A stretch of 64,000 nt of DNA from JACQFZ01 sp041485885 (GCA_041485885.1 JBGPKL010000010.1:1-64000); one strand, 5' to 3'. Positions 17,782 through 26,190 are shown, counted from the stretch's first letter. Numbers and translations are program-made. The notes: a model not told the origin generated them from the sequence alone.

Positions 17782-18935
17782 CAGATGCGTTTGTAGCGAA
17801 ACACGACGACGGCAATCGCCAAGCAGACGGCGGCGAACGCGCACAGAGCGGCCGCGCGGCCGGCGACCGCACCCACGCCCGCGCCGCGGAGCAGCACGTC
17901 GAGCATTCCCTCGAGCGCCCATCCCATAGGCGACGCCTCCGCGAGTCGTTGCATGCTCTGCGGCATCAGAAATTTCGGCGCCATCACGCCGCCGATCGCG
18001 CCAAACAAGATGTTGCCGACGCCCCCGATGATCGTCGCTTGCGCGACGCTGCCCGCGCTCACGGCGACGAGTATTGCATAGCCGATCGCGGCGAGACTGG
18101 TGGCGGCGAACACCAACGCCAACGCGGCGGGCGAGCCGTTCAGCGCCAGCGCTTCGCTCCCGAAGAGCGGCACCAGGTATGCGCCGACCGACAGCATGGC
18201 GACCGCCTGCACCTGGTTCATCAGAAAGAACGGCACGATCTTGCCGGCGAAGAAGACTCCGGGCGATGCGCCCATCGAGCGCAACCGGCGCAACGTGCCG
18301 TGATCGCGCTCGGCGATGAAAATGGTCGAGAGCGGAATGACGATGAAGAACATGGCGAACACCAACCACGCCGGCACGCTCTGCTGAACCGCGGTCGGCG
18401 GGCGCGAGACACCGGCGCTTTCGAAATAGGCGACGGCGACGCGTCTATCCGTGGCGCCGGCGAGATTCACGCCGATACCGCGACCGAGTCGTTCGATTGC
18501 GAGCTGCGCGAGTATCAGCTCGGTCTGCGTTTGCGCGAGGGCGAGCACGGACGCCGCGAGCGCCGGCTCGGCGACTATGCGCACGAGTGGTTTGCGTGCG
18601 CGTTCGGACAAGCCGCGCTCCAGTCTCGGCTCGATGACCAACACAAAATTGACGCGATGTTCCCGCAACGCCGCCGATGGCGCGAGCGCCTCGGTGGATC
18701 GGGTGAAGCCGCTCGTGGCCGCGAAGCGCTCCTGCAACGTGCGTGCGAGGGCGCCGCGATCCTGATCGTCGACCAGATAAGAGAACTTGTGCGCGCTCTG
18801 CGCGGAAAGGGTGTCTTGCAGCGCCAGCGACATGATCAAAATGAAGACGACCGGCATGATAAAGAGCGCCGCGAGCGCGTGCAGATCGCGCGTGAGCGCC
18901 AGTGTTTCCTTGGTGAGCGCGGCCCAGAGCTTCAT
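17781..18935 (-). CDS. ABC-2 type transporter permease
   Basis: A 384-residue membrane protein with one N-terminal helix (about 20-42), a large extracytoplasmic loop (about 45-185), then five or six helices in the C-terminal half (from about 190). This is the architecture of drug and lipid exporters of the ABC-2 family. The text PLSTIFIAERDHGTLRRLRSMGASP lies at the cytoplasmic coupling position. It is encoded 4 bp after the ATPase gene and just before the ACP gene, which ties export to the lipid pathway. The likely cargo is the product of this locus; that is inference from position. Confidence 0.87.
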   Translation of the reverse strand: MKLWAALTKETLALTRDLHALAALFIMPVVFILIMSLALQDTLSAQSAHKFSYLVDDQDRGALARTLQERFAATSGFTRSTEALAPSAALREHRVNFVLVIEPRLERGLSERARKPLVRIVAEPALAASVLALAQTQTELILAQLAIERLGRGIGVNLAGATDRRVAVAYFESAGVSRPPTAVQQSVPAWLVFAMFFIVIPLSTIFIAERDHGTLRRLRSMGASPGVFFAGKIVPFFLMNQVQAVAMLSVGAYLVPLFGSEALALNGSPAALALVFAATSLAAIGYAILVAVSAGSVAQATIIGGVGNILFGAIGGVMAPKFLMPQSMQRLAEASPMGWALEGMLDVLLRGAGVGAVAGRAAALCAFAAVCLAIAVVVFRYKRI

Positions 18936-18939
18936 GGCG

Positions 18940-19833
18940 TCAATCTCGAAGCGACCGGCGCGTCAATTCCATAAACACTTCCTCCAGATTTTTCGCGCCG
19001 CGTTGCAGCCGCGCCGGCTCGACGTTATGGGTTTCGCACAACTGCATCAAGCGCGACAGCGGGTGTCGCAACGGCGTGCGCAGCACCGCTTCGCGCGTAT
19101 CGGCGCTCACGACGTCGAAGTCGCGAGCGAGTGACGTCAAGAATTCCGCCGGCGCGGCGTCGCCGAAAACCAGCCGCAGCTTGGAATCGCCCGTCAGTAA
19201 CGTATCGAGCCGACCCTGCGTCAGCACGCGGCCATTGTCGAGGATGGCGACGCGGTCGCACAGATATTCGACCTCTTCCATATAGTGCGACGTGTAGACG
19301 ACCGTTTTGCCTTCGGTGCGCAGGCCGCGGATCGCATCGAGAATGAACGCCCGCGATTGGGGATCCACGCCCACCGTCGGCTCGTCGAGTAGTATTAGTT
19401 CCGTTTCGGCCAGCAAACCGATGGCGAGGTTGAGACGGCGCTTCATGCCGCCGGAGTAGTCGCCGGCGCGTTGGTCGATGGCCGGGGCGAGACCGGCGAA
19501 CGCGATCCCGTAGTCCATGCGGCGGCGCAGCCGTGCGCCCCATAGACCGAGCATGCCACCGAAGAAGGCGAGGTTCTCGCGACCGGTGAGCATCGGGTAA
19601 AACGCCAAGTCCTGCGGCACGAGCGCGGGTCGTTGCATCGAGCCGGCGCGCGCGATGCGCCCGCGCGTCGGCGCGGCGAGGCCGACGATGATCGAGATGA
19701 GCGTGGTCTTGCCGGCGCCGTTCGGACCCAACAAGCCGAATATTTCACCCGCAGCGACGCGAAGGTCGACGCCCTGCAGGACCCAAGGTCCGTTAGCGCG
19801 GTAGCGATAGTGCACGTCGTGCACATCGAGCAT
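18940..19833 (-). CDS. ABC transporter ATP-binding protein
   Basis: A 297-residue ATPase with Walker A GPNGAGKTT (about 36-44), signature SGGMKRR (127-133), Walker B LILLDEPTVGVDP (146-158) and switch His in VVYTSHYMEE. A C-terminal extension after about 215 resembles those of lipid and antibiotic exporters of the CcmA/NatA type. It is the first gene of the leftward operon and its start lies 176 bp from the mlaF start across a divergent promoter region. It pairs with the downstream permease. Confidence 0.9.
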   Translation of the reverse strand: MLDVHDVHYRYRANGPWVLQGVDLRVAAGEIFGLLGPNGAGKTTLISIIVGLAAPTRGRIARAGSMQRPALVPQDLAFYPMLTGRENLAFFGGMLGLWGARLRRRMDYGIAFAGLAPAIDQRAGDYSGGMKRRLNLAIGLLAETELILLDEPTVGVDPQSRAFILDAIRGLRTEGKTVVYTSHYMEEVEYLCDRVAILDNGRVLTQGRLDTLLTGDSKLRLVFGDAAPAEFLTSLARDFDVVSADTREAVLRTPLRHPLSRLMQLCETHNVEPARLQRGAKNLEEVFMELTRRSLRD

Positions 19834-19963
19834 CGGATCGAGACACCCGGGTGACTAAGGGAATTCGCCTTATACCACAAGCATCGCATCACCGGCACAC
19901 GGTCGGCGTTTCCCATCGTTACGTACGTCGGGTTGCGTCGGCGAGTAGCAAAGCCGCAACGAC

Positions 19964-19978
19964 GCGCATAAAATGCGC
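19964..19978. promoter_or_regulatory. Palindrome GCGCAT-AAA-ATGCGC between the ABC exporter and mlaF
   Basis: A perfect 15-bp palindrome lies in the 176-bp divergent region, 31 bp before the proposed mlaF start. Its core 13-mer is identical to the one at 12098-12110 upstream of the darA-like gene. The TAAAAT core could be the -10 box of the mla operon. The two copies flank the biosynthetic locus and both face a rightward operon, which suggests a shared regulator or a shared promoter type. Function is inferred. Confidence 0.4.
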
Positions 19979-20009
19979 CTCACCTCGGAAACGATCGACA
20001 GGGACCCGA

Positions 20010-20873
20010 TTGAAGCGAGCTGCCTCCGGCAAGCGCGTTGCGACCGATAGCGTAGCCGCACCGCGCGCCGATCACGCCGTCGTAACGCTCGACAATGTAG
20101 TTTTCTCCCGCGGCGATCGCCGCATTCTTAGCGGCCTCACCTTGCACGCGGAACGCGGGCGCATCACCGCGATCATGGGCGGCAGTGGGAGCGGCAAGAC
20201 GACCATACTGAATTTGATCGGCGGACGAATCTACCCCGATTCGGGGCGAGTGATGGTCGACGGGCAATCCGTTCCCGAACTCGACACCGATCAGCTGTTC
20301 GCGTTGCGCAAGCGGATGGCGCTGCTATTCCAAACGGGTGCGCTCTTTACCGACCTCCCCGTCTTCGAGAACGTCGCCTTTCCGATCCGCGAGCATACGC
20401 GGTTGCCGGAGGAGATCCTGCGCACCGTCGTGCTGATGAAGCTCGAAACCGTCGGATTGCGCGGCGCGTACCGGTTGATGCCATCGGAGCTGTCGGGGGG
20501 CATGGCGCGGCGCGTGGCCCTGGCGCGTGCGATCGCGCTCGAACCGATGATCATCATGTACGACGAGCCGTTCACCGGGCTCGATCCGATCTCGAAAGGC
20601 GTGATCGCCAAACTGATTCAGGAGCTGAACCGCACGCTCGGCATTACCTCGATCGTCGTATCGCACGATGTCCAGGAAACCTGTCTAATTTCGGACTACG
20701 CGTACATCGTCGGTGAGGGCAGGATCATCGGCGAGGGTTCGCCGAAGGAGCTGCAGCATTCCTCCTCGGACTACGTGCGCCAATTCATGGAAGGACAGCC
20801 GGACGGTCCTGTGCCGTATCAACATCCGGCGCCTGACTATCTACAGGATCTATTGGCGAAGGAGACCGCATGA
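20010..20873 (+). CDS. mlaF: Phospholipid ABC transporter ATP-binding protein MlaF
   Basis: ATPase of the Mla system that moves phospholipids between outer and inner membranes. From a TTG start at 20010 the 287-residue protein has VVTLDNVVFSRGDRRIL, Walker A GGSGSGKTT (57-65), signature LSGGMARRVALARA, Walker B IIMYDEPFTGLDP and switch His in VVSHDVQE. An upstream frame reaches 19851, but that N-terminus is not protein-like, and AGGGA lies 5 nt before the TTG. It overlaps mlaE by the ATGA quartet. It is the first gene of mlaFEDCB. Confidence 0.92.
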   Translation: MKRAASGKRVATDSVAAPRADHAVVTLDNVVFSRGDRRILSGLTLHAERGRITAIMGGSGSGKTTILNLIGGRIYPDSGRVMVDGQSVPELDTDQLFALRKRMALLFQTGALFTDLPVFENVAFPIREHTRLPEEILRTVVLMKLETVGLRGAYRLMPSELSGGMARRVALARAIALEPMIIMYDEPFTGLDPISKGVIAKLIQELNRTLGITSIVVSHDVQETCLISDYAYIVGEGRIIGEGSPKELQHSSSDYVRQFMEGQPDGPVPYQHPAPDYLQDLLAKETA

Positions 20874-21655
20874 ACGCGAACGCGATACGCGAGCTTGGCG
20901 CGGGCGTCATCGGCAGCGTCGAGCGGCTTGGCCGAGCAAGCATGTTCCTTTACGATATCTTTGCCGCGTCCCGCCCTTTGTTTCATCGATTTTTTCTCGT
21001 CATCCAGCAAGTCTACGCCGTCGGTGTACTGACCCTGCTCATTATTATGGTGTCCGGGCTCTTCGTCGGCATGGTCCTCGGCCTGCAGGGCTACAACACG
21101 CTCGTACGCTTCGGCGCCGCGGAGTCGCTCGGCTTACTGGTCGCGCTGTCTCTCGTACGCGAGCTCGGGCCGGTGGTGACGGCGCTGCTCTTCGCCGGGC
21201 GCGCCGGATCGGCGCTCACGGCGGAGATCGGGCTCATGAAGGCGACCGAGCAACTCGCCGGTATGGAAATGATGGCGGTTAATCCGATCATGCGGGTGAT
21301 CGCGCCGCGTTTCTTCGGCGGCGTAGTCGCGATGCCGCTGCTCGCGGCGCTATTTTCCGCGATCGGCGTGCTCGGGGGACACATCGTCGGCGTCGGTTTG
21401 CTCGGGGTCGATGCCGGGGCATTTTGGTCGCAAATGCAAAACGGCGTCGATTTTCGCGATGACGTCGTGAACGGTGTCATCAAAAGTGTCGCGTTCGGCA
21501 TTACTGTTACGTGGATCGCCGTGTTCGAAGGATATGACGCGGTCCCGACCTCCGAGGGGGTCGCGAGCGCGACGAACCGCACCGTGGTTTATTCTTCGCT
21601 CGCGGTGCTCGGGCTGGATTTTATTTTGACGGCGTTGACGCTGGGAGAGGTTTGA
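20870..21655 (+). CDS. mlaE: Phospholipid ABC transporter permease MlaE
   Basis: Inner-membrane permease of the Mla phospholipid transporter, 261 residues with about five or six hydrophobic helices. It carries the family text LVRELGPVVTALLFAGRAGSALTAEIGLMKATEQLAGMEMM around 105-145, which forms the coupling region with MlaF. It overlaps mlaF at its start and is followed after 1 bp by mlaD. Length and composition match other MlaE proteins. Confidence 0.95.
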   Translation: MNANAIRELGAGVIGSVERLGRASMFLYDIFAASRPLFHRFFLVIQQVYAVGVLTLLIIMVSGLFVGMVLGLQGYNTLVRFGAAESLGLLVALSLVRELGPVVTALLFAGRAGSALTAEIGLMKATEQLAGMEMMAVNPIMRVIAPRFFGGVVAMPLLAALFSAIGVLGGHIVGVGLLGVDAGAFWSQMQNGVDFRDDVVNGVIKSVAFGITVTWIAVFEGYDAVPTSEGVASATNRTVVYSSLAVLGLDFILTALTLGEV

Positions 21656-21656
21656 C

Positions 21657-22172
21657 ATGGTGCAAAGAAAAACGCTCGAAGTATGGGTGGGCTTGTTCGT
21701 CGCCGTCGGCATCCTCGCGCTCGCGATGCTGGCGTTCAAGGTGGGCAATCTCGCCACCGCCGACGTGTTGAACGGCTACCAGGTGCGCGCCAACTTCGAC
21801 AACGTCGGCGGGCTCAAAGTGAAATCCCGCGTCACCATGGCGGGCGTCCCGGTCGGACGCATTGCCGCGATCGGTTTCGACAACGATCGCTATCAAGCGG
21901 TCGTGACGATGAATCTCGACGGCCGTTACAACCGGATTCCGGTCGACACGAGCGCGGCGATTCTGACCTCGGGGTTGCTCGGGGAACAATACGTCGGTCT
22001 GGAACCGGGCGGCGCGGACGCGTATCTAAAGGACGGTGACAAGCTCACGGTCACTCAGTCGGCGGTGGTGCTCGAGAAACTGATCGGACAATTCCTGTTC
22101 AGCAAGGCCTCGGAGGCTCCGACGAATAGCGCTAAGCCGGCGGCGCCAGCGCCCGCGCCGCTGCCACGATGA
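21657..22172 (+). CDS. mlaD: Outer-membrane lipid asymmetry substrate-binding protein MlaD
   Basis: A 171-residue periplasm-facing protein with an N-terminal membrane anchor (about 8-28) and one MCE domain at about 38-115. The MCE domain starts YQVRANFDNVGGLKVKSRVTMAGVPVGRI and includes LLGEQYVGLEPG. MlaD forms the hexameric ring that binds phospholipid above MlaE. The tail is proline/alanine-rich and lacks further domains. It sits between mlaE and mlaC without a mlaA gene, as in enteric-type mla operons. Confidence 0.94.
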   Translation: MVQRKTLEVWVGLFVAVGILALAMLAFKVGNLATADVLNGYQVRANFDNVGGLKVKSRVTMAGVPVGRIAAIGFDNDRYQAVVTMNLDGRYNRIPVDTSAAILTSGLLGEQYVGLEPGGADAYLKDGDKLTVTQSAVVLEKLIGQFLFSKASEAPTNSAKPAAPAPAPLPR

Positions 22173-22183
22173 GAGGAACCGAC

Positions 22184-22831
22184 ATGAAGCGCGCTCTAGT
22201 ACTTGTCTTCGGATTGTTGTTGCCGTTCCTCGTCGTCGCCGCGGAGGCGGAGGCGCCCGATCAACTCGTGCACAAAGTCTCCGACCACATCTTGCCACTC
22301 ATCAAGGCCAATCGCGACGAATACGTGCGCGACCCGAGAAAACTTTATGCCATGGTCAATCGCGAGGTGCTGCCGTACTTCGATTTCCGCGTCATGGCGA
22401 AGTCGGTGCTCGGACGTCACTGGCGCGACGCGACCGAGGAGCAACGCGAGCGCTTCGTGCAGGAGTTCCGCGATTTACTCGTGCGCACGTATGCGACCGC
22501 GCTGCTCAAGTACACCAACCAAGAAGTTCGAATATTACCGGTGCGCGCCAGTCCCGATGACAAGACCGTGCTGGTGCGGACCGAAATCATGCAGGGCGGG
22601 GGCGCGCCGAATATTTCGATGCACTACAGCTTCTATCGATCCGACGATGGCTGGAAGGTTTACGACGTCTCGATCGAGGGCGTGAGTCTCGTCACCAACT
22701 ATCGCAGCACGTACGCGGAAAAAGTGCGCGCTCAAGGTTTGGACGCGCTGATCGCGAGCCTCGCCGAAGCCAACCGGCGCGGGCAAGTGGGCCCGGCCGC
22801 GACCGGACAGAAGCCCGCCGCCCCGCGGTGA
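22184..22831 (+). CDS. mlaC: Periplasmic phospholipid-binding protein MlaC
   Basis: The soluble carrier that shuttles phospholipid through the periplasm to MlaD. The ATG at 22184 has GAGGAA just upstream and gives a clean signal peptide, MKRALVLVFGLLLPFLVVAAEA; an in-frame ATG at 22169 overlaps mlaD but adds only five residues. The mature part shows the family text YFDFRVMAKSVLGRHWRDAT and VYDVSIEGVSLVTNYRSTY. The protein is 215 residues, the usual length. It overlaps mlaB by 4 bp. Confidence 0.94.
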   Translation: MKRALVLVFGLLLPFLVVAAEAEAPDQLVHKVSDHILPLIKANRDEYVRDPRKLYAMVNREVLPYFDFRVMAKSVLGRHWRDATEEQRERFVQEFRDLLVRTYATALLKYTNQEVRILPVRASPDDKTVLVRTEIMQGGGAPNISMHYSFYRSDDGWKVYDVSIEGVSLVTNYRSTYAEKVRAQGLDALIASLAEANRRGQVGPAATGQKPAAPR

Positions 22832-23151
22832 GCACCGTCGCCGAACAAGAGGACGTACGTGTCGCGTTCCGCGACGACGGCACGGTTGCCGTCGCCGGCG
22901 CGCTCACGTTCGATACCGTTCCGCGGGTGTTCGAGCAAAGCACCGCGTGGCTGGAACGACCGGGCGGCCCAATCTCAATCGATTTGCGGGAGGTTAGCCG
23001 CGCCGACAGTGCAGGGCTCGCGCTGCTCGTCGAGTGGCTGCGCCTCGCGAAGACGAAGGGACGCTCGCTCAAATTCGTGAATGCCCCCGAGCAGGTGAAG
23101 TCGCTGATTCGGGTGAATGGACTCGATCGCGCGCTCGGCGTGGAGAGTTGA
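22828..23151 (+). CDS. mlaB: STAS-domain protein MlaB
   Basis: A 107-residue STAS protein, the small cytoplasmic subunit that stabilises MlaF. It starts at GTG 22828, overlapping the mlaC stop. The STAS core ISIDLREVSRADSAGLALLVEWLRLAK contains the characteristic DSAG loop near residue 60. It closes the mlaFEDCB operon. Confidence 0.9.
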   Translation: MSTVAEQEDVRVAFRDDGTVAVAGALTFDTVPRVFEQSTAWLERPGGPISIDLREVSRADSAGLALLVEWLRLAKTKGRSLKFVNAPEQVKSLIRVNGLDRALGVES

Positions 23152-23181
23152 TCGCGCGGCGCGCGATGCACGCTTGGTCGT

Positions 23182-23235
23182 TCATTCCGCGAAAGCGGGG
23201 ATGACAAACATCACTCGGGTCAGCCACCCACAAGT
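23182..23235. repeat. Small hairpin plus a single end of the long palindromic element
   Basis: In the 139-bp gap between mlaB and the next ABC gene, 23182-23204 is an imperfect hairpin TCATTCCGC-GAAA-GCGGGGATGA, of the same kind as 42523-42548. Directly after it, 23217-23235 matches the 19-bp terminus GGGTCAACCACCCACAAGT of the element at 33444-34063 with one mismatch. This looks like a relic or solo end of that element. The hairpin could weaken transcription out of mla. Confidence 0.6.
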
Positions 23236-23290
23236 TAATTTTCATACTCGCCCGTCGCGCGAAGCGCGCCCAACAAATACAATAACCAAA

Positions 23291-24205
23291 GTGTCGCACG
23301 CCATTTCAATCACCCGGCTCCACAAACGTTATCCAACGGTCCACGCCCTCAAGGGCGTCGATCTGGCGGTCGAGCGCGGCGAATTCTTCGGGCTGCTCGG
23401 TCCGAACGGCGCGGGCAAATCGACGCTCATCAATATCGTCGCCGGGCTCACGCGTTTCAATGAAGGAAGTGTGCGGGTGCTCGACTGCGACGTGCTCAAG
23501 GACTATCGGCGCGCGCGCCGGTATCTGGGCGTCGTGCCGCAAGAGGTCGTGTTCGATCCGTTCTTCACGGTGCGCGAGGTGCTGCGCATACAGTCGGGCT
23601 ATTTCGGCCTCGGACGCAACGACGCGTGGATCGACGAGCTGATCCAGGCGCTGCGGCTCACCGACAAGGCGGACGCAAATATGCGCGAGCTGTCGGGGGG
23701 CATGAAGCGGCGCGTCATGATCGCGCAGGCGCTTGTGCACAAACCCGAAGTCGTCGTGCTCGATGAGCCGACCGCGGGCGTGGACGTCGAGCAGCGCAAG
23801 TCGCTGTGGGAATTCATTTGGCGGCTGCACGCGCAAGGGCATACCATCGTCCTGACCACGCATTATCTCGAGGAGGCGGAGGCGCTGTGCCAACGCATCG
23901 CGATCATCGATCGCGGCGAGCTGATCGCGCTCGACACGACGGAGCGGCTGCTCGCGCGCGGCATCGGGCGGACGCTGCGCCTTGCGCTCACTACCGAGCG
24001 GCCGCTCGAGGTCGCGCCCCCGGCGCTTCGTTCGAAATTGCGCCGGCTCGAAGGTAACCGCATCGAGCTGCAGCTCGAGAAAGACAGCGATTCTATTATC
24101 GCCGTGCTCGATGCGTTGCGCAGCGAAGGCGCAGTCGTTACCGACATCGAGATCAAGGAAGCGGATCTCGAAGACGTGTTCGTCGAGCTGACGCGGAGAC
24201 AGTGA
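23291..24205 (+). CDS. yadG: ABC transporter ATP-binding protein (YadG type)
   Basis: A 304-residue ATPase from the GTG at 23291: SHAISITRLHKRYPTVHAL, Walker A GPNGAGKST, signature LSGGMKRRVMIAQAL, Walker B VVVLDEPTAGVDVEQ and switch His in TTHYLEEAEAL. The extended frame upstream to 23117 runs into mlaB and the repeats and is rejected. It pairs with the permease that follows with a TGATG overlap. YadG/YadH-like exporters commonly lie next to mla, ibaG and murA; their cargo is unknown. Confidence 0.88.
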   Translation: MSHAISITRLHKRYPTVHALKGVDLAVERGEFFGLLGPNGAGKSTLINIVAGLTRFNEGSVRVLDCDVLKDYRRARRYLGVVPQEVVFDPFFTVREVLRIQSGYFGLGRNDAWIDELIQALRLTDKADANMRELSGGMKRRVMIAQALVHKPEVVVLDEPTAGVDVEQRKSLWEFIWRLHAQGHTIVLTTHYLEEAEALCQRIAIIDRGELIALDTTERLLARGIGRTLRLALTTERPLEVAPPALRSKLRRLEGNRIELQLEKDSDSIIAVLDALRSEGAVVTDIEIKEADLEDVFVELTRRQ

Positions 24206-24966
24206 TGCGGCTGCGCGGCGTCTACACCCTCTTTTACAAAGAAGTGCTGCGCTTCGTAAAGGTGTTGCTGCAAACGCTGGCGGCGCCGATCGTGACCGCG
24301 CTGCTTTATTTGCTGGTGTTCGGACAAGCGCTGGAAGGGCGAGTCGATGTTTTTCCGGGAGTCAGCTACACCGCATTCTTGGTACCGGGGCTTGTCATGA
24401 TGTCGATCATTCAGAATTCCTTCGCCAACAGCTCCTCGAGCCTGATCCAATCGAAGGTCACCGGAAATCTCGTCTTCATTTTGCTCGCGCCGCTATCGCA
24501 TTTCGAATTTTTCCTCGCGTTCGTCGGCGCGGCGGTCGCGCGCGGTCTGATAGTCGGTCTCGGTGTGTATCTCGTGGCGCTGCCGTTTACCACGGTTCCC
24601 ATCGCCCACCCGGCCGCGTTGCTGTTGTTCGCTGCCGTGGGGGCGGCGGTGCCGGCGGTGCTCGGCGTGATCGCCGGTGTCTGGGCGGTAAAGTTCGATC
24701 AACTCGCCGGGTTCCAAAATTTCGTGATCCTCCCGCTGTCGTTCTTGAGCGGTGTCTTCTACTCGTTGCGCAGTCTGCCCGACTTCTGGCGTGCGGTGTC
24801 TCATCTGAATCCTTTCTTTTACGCGATCGACGGCTTTCGTTACGGTTTCGTCGGAGCCGGCGATGTAAGCCCGTGGCTCAGTCTCGCCGTCGTCACGGGA
24901 TTTCTATTGCTGCTTTCCGGTATCACGCTCTACCTGCTCAAGATCGGTTATCGCCTCCGGGACTGA
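24205..24966 (+). CDS. yadH: ABC-2 type transporter permease (YadH type)
   Basis: A 253-residue inner-membrane protein with six hydrophobic helices and the ABC-2 text VSYTAFLVPGLVMMSIIQNSFANSSSS and FVILPLSFLSGVFYSLRSLPDFW. It starts at ATG 24205 inside the stop of the ATPase gene. It forms a half-size exporter with YadG. No substrate can be inferred beyond its place among envelope genes. Confidence 0.88.
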   Translation: MRLRGVYTLFYKEVLRFVKVLLQTLAAPIVTALLYLLVFGQALEGRVDVFPGVSYTAFLVPGLVMMSIIQNSFANSSSSLIQSKVTGNLVFILLAPLSHFEFFLAFVGAAVARGLIVGLGVYLVALPFTTVPIAHPAALLLFAAVGAAVPAVLGVIAGVWAVKFDQLAGFQNFVILPLSFLSGVFYSLRSLPDFWRAVSHLNPFFYAIDGFRYGFVGAGDVSPWLSLAVVTGFLLLLSGITLYLLKIGYRLRD

Positions 24967-25118
24967 AACCGATCGTCAACCGTTTCGTCGTCTGACCGTT
25001 AAGCCCTCGAAACAGAGCCGCTAATCGCTGTTCCGTTGGTAAAGCGTCGCGGATTTCCTATGGTTCATTCGTATAGGTTTGGTATCGAAAAATTGCAAAA
25101 CTTGCTCAGGAGGTATCT

Positions 25119-25751
25119 GTGTCAATCGCTCAAACCGCACAACTGCCAATCGTAAAAATCGCCGCCGGTGCCGTGATCGTTCTGTGCGCGGTTGGTGTCG
25201 GCACGATGACCGGATTGATTCCCGGCGTGTCTTCAAAGGAGAAGTCGCCACAAGCAATCGAGGCTACCGCCGCACCGGCCGCCGCGATCCCGGCAACGTC
25301 AACCGCTGAAACGCCGGTAACGCCGGTGCCGGCCAAGCCGGTCGTTAAGGAGCACGCGCGAGTTGCCACCGCCGAACCGGTTCGCCAAGCGAAAGTGGAA
25401 AAGCCGGCGGCGCCCGTTTGCTTCAACTGCGGAACCATCGTAGCGGTCAACACCGTCGAGGTGAAAGGTGAGGCGTCCGGCATCGGCGCGGTCGCGGGCG
25501 GCGTCGCGGGCTTGGTCGTCGGCAATCAGATCGGTCAAGGCAAAGGCAAGACGCTCGCGAAGATCGCCGGCGCGGCGGGCGGCGCGTATGCCGGTCACCA
25601 GATCGAGAAAAATATGAAGAAGACGACGCAGTACGAAATCGCGGTGCGCATGGACGACGGTACAGTGCGCACGATTACTCAGGCCAGCAACGCTGGCTTA
25701 AGTGCCGGCAGTAAGGTGAAGATCGTCGATAACGCGATCGTGCCGAACTAA
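25119..25751 (+). CDS. Glycine-zipper 2TM-domain membrane protein (SlyB-like)
   Basis: A 210-residue envelope protein starting at GTG 25119 with AGGAGGT 4-5 nt upstream. It has one N-terminal membrane helix (about 13-33), an Ala/Pro-rich linker (about 40-100), a CFNCG pair of cysteines, and a glycine-zipper (GIGAVAGGVAGLVVGNQIGQGKGKTLAKIAGAAGGAYAGH in two parts, about 122-160) followed by a small C-terminal domain. SlyB/PcP-like glycine-zipper proteins sit in the envelope and respond to stress. No lipobox is seen, so it is probably anchored by the helix. Confidence 0.8.
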   Translation: MSIAQTAQLPIVKIAAGAVIVLCAVGVGTMTGLIPGVSSKEKSPQAIEATAAPAAAIPATSTAETPVTPVPAKPVVKEHARVATAEPVRQAKVEKPAAPVCFNCGTIVAVNTVEVKGEASGIGAVAGGVAGLVVGNQIGQGKGKTLAKIAGAAGGAYAGHQIEKNMKKTTQYEIAVRMDDGTVRTITQASNAGLSAGSKVKIVDNAIVPN

Positions 25752-25933
25752 TTCGGCTCCGCCCGGAGAAGCGACACCTCTCATTTTCTGTACGCGCCGC
25801 ACCGAAGCGCGTGGCTAGTATTCTCCGGCTCCATGCCGGGTTTGAGTTCCCGCAGGCCCGGCGCTCCCTACGACTCTCTCGGCGCATTCCGTGCCTTCAG
25901 TCTTGTGCCGATACGCCGCCCGCGCCTGCGGCC

Positions 25934-25961
25934 TTGCAATACGGTCAAATGGCCCGATAAT
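25934..25961 (+). promoter_or_regulatory. Sigma-70-like promoter of ibaG
   Basis: TTGCAA at 25934-25939 and GATAAT at 25956-25961 are separated by 16 bp, a good vegetative promoter. The expected transcription start, about 7 nt after the -10 box, is 25968 or 25969, which coincides with the A of the ibaG ATG. The transcript would thus be leaderless. The rest of the gap 25752-25968 contains no other recognisable feature. Confidence 0.6.
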
Positions 25962-25968
25962 AGTTTTA

Positions 25969-26190
25969 ATGCAACCGGAGGACATCAAGCGTCTGATCGA
26001 GCGCGGCCTGCCCGGCGCGCAGGTTGAGGTCGCGGGCGATGGGCATCATTTCGAGGCCGTCATCGTCGCCAAAGCCTTCGCCGGCAAGAGCATGTTGCAA
26101 CAGCACCAAATGGTCTATGCGGCCCTCGGCGAGAAGATGCGCTCGGAAATACATGCGCTGTCGTTACGTACGCTGACGCCCGACGCTTAA
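25969..26190 (+). CDS. ibaG: BolA-family protein IbaG
   Basis: A 73-residue BolA/IbaG protein: MQPEDIKRLIERGLPGAQVEV, then GDGHHFEAVIVAKAFAGKS and the conserved His in LQQHQMVYAALGEKM. BolA-like proteins bind monothiol glutaredoxins through a shared [2Fe-2S] cluster and take part in iron or stress responses. The next gene encodes exactly such a glutaredoxin. The frame extends upstream to 25891, but the family start is the ATG at 25969. No ribosome site precedes it, consistent with a leaderless message. Confidence 0.92.
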   Translation: MQPEDIKRLIERGLPGAQVEVAGDGHHFEAVIVAKAFAGKSMLQQHQMVYAALGEKMRSEIHALSLRTLTPDA

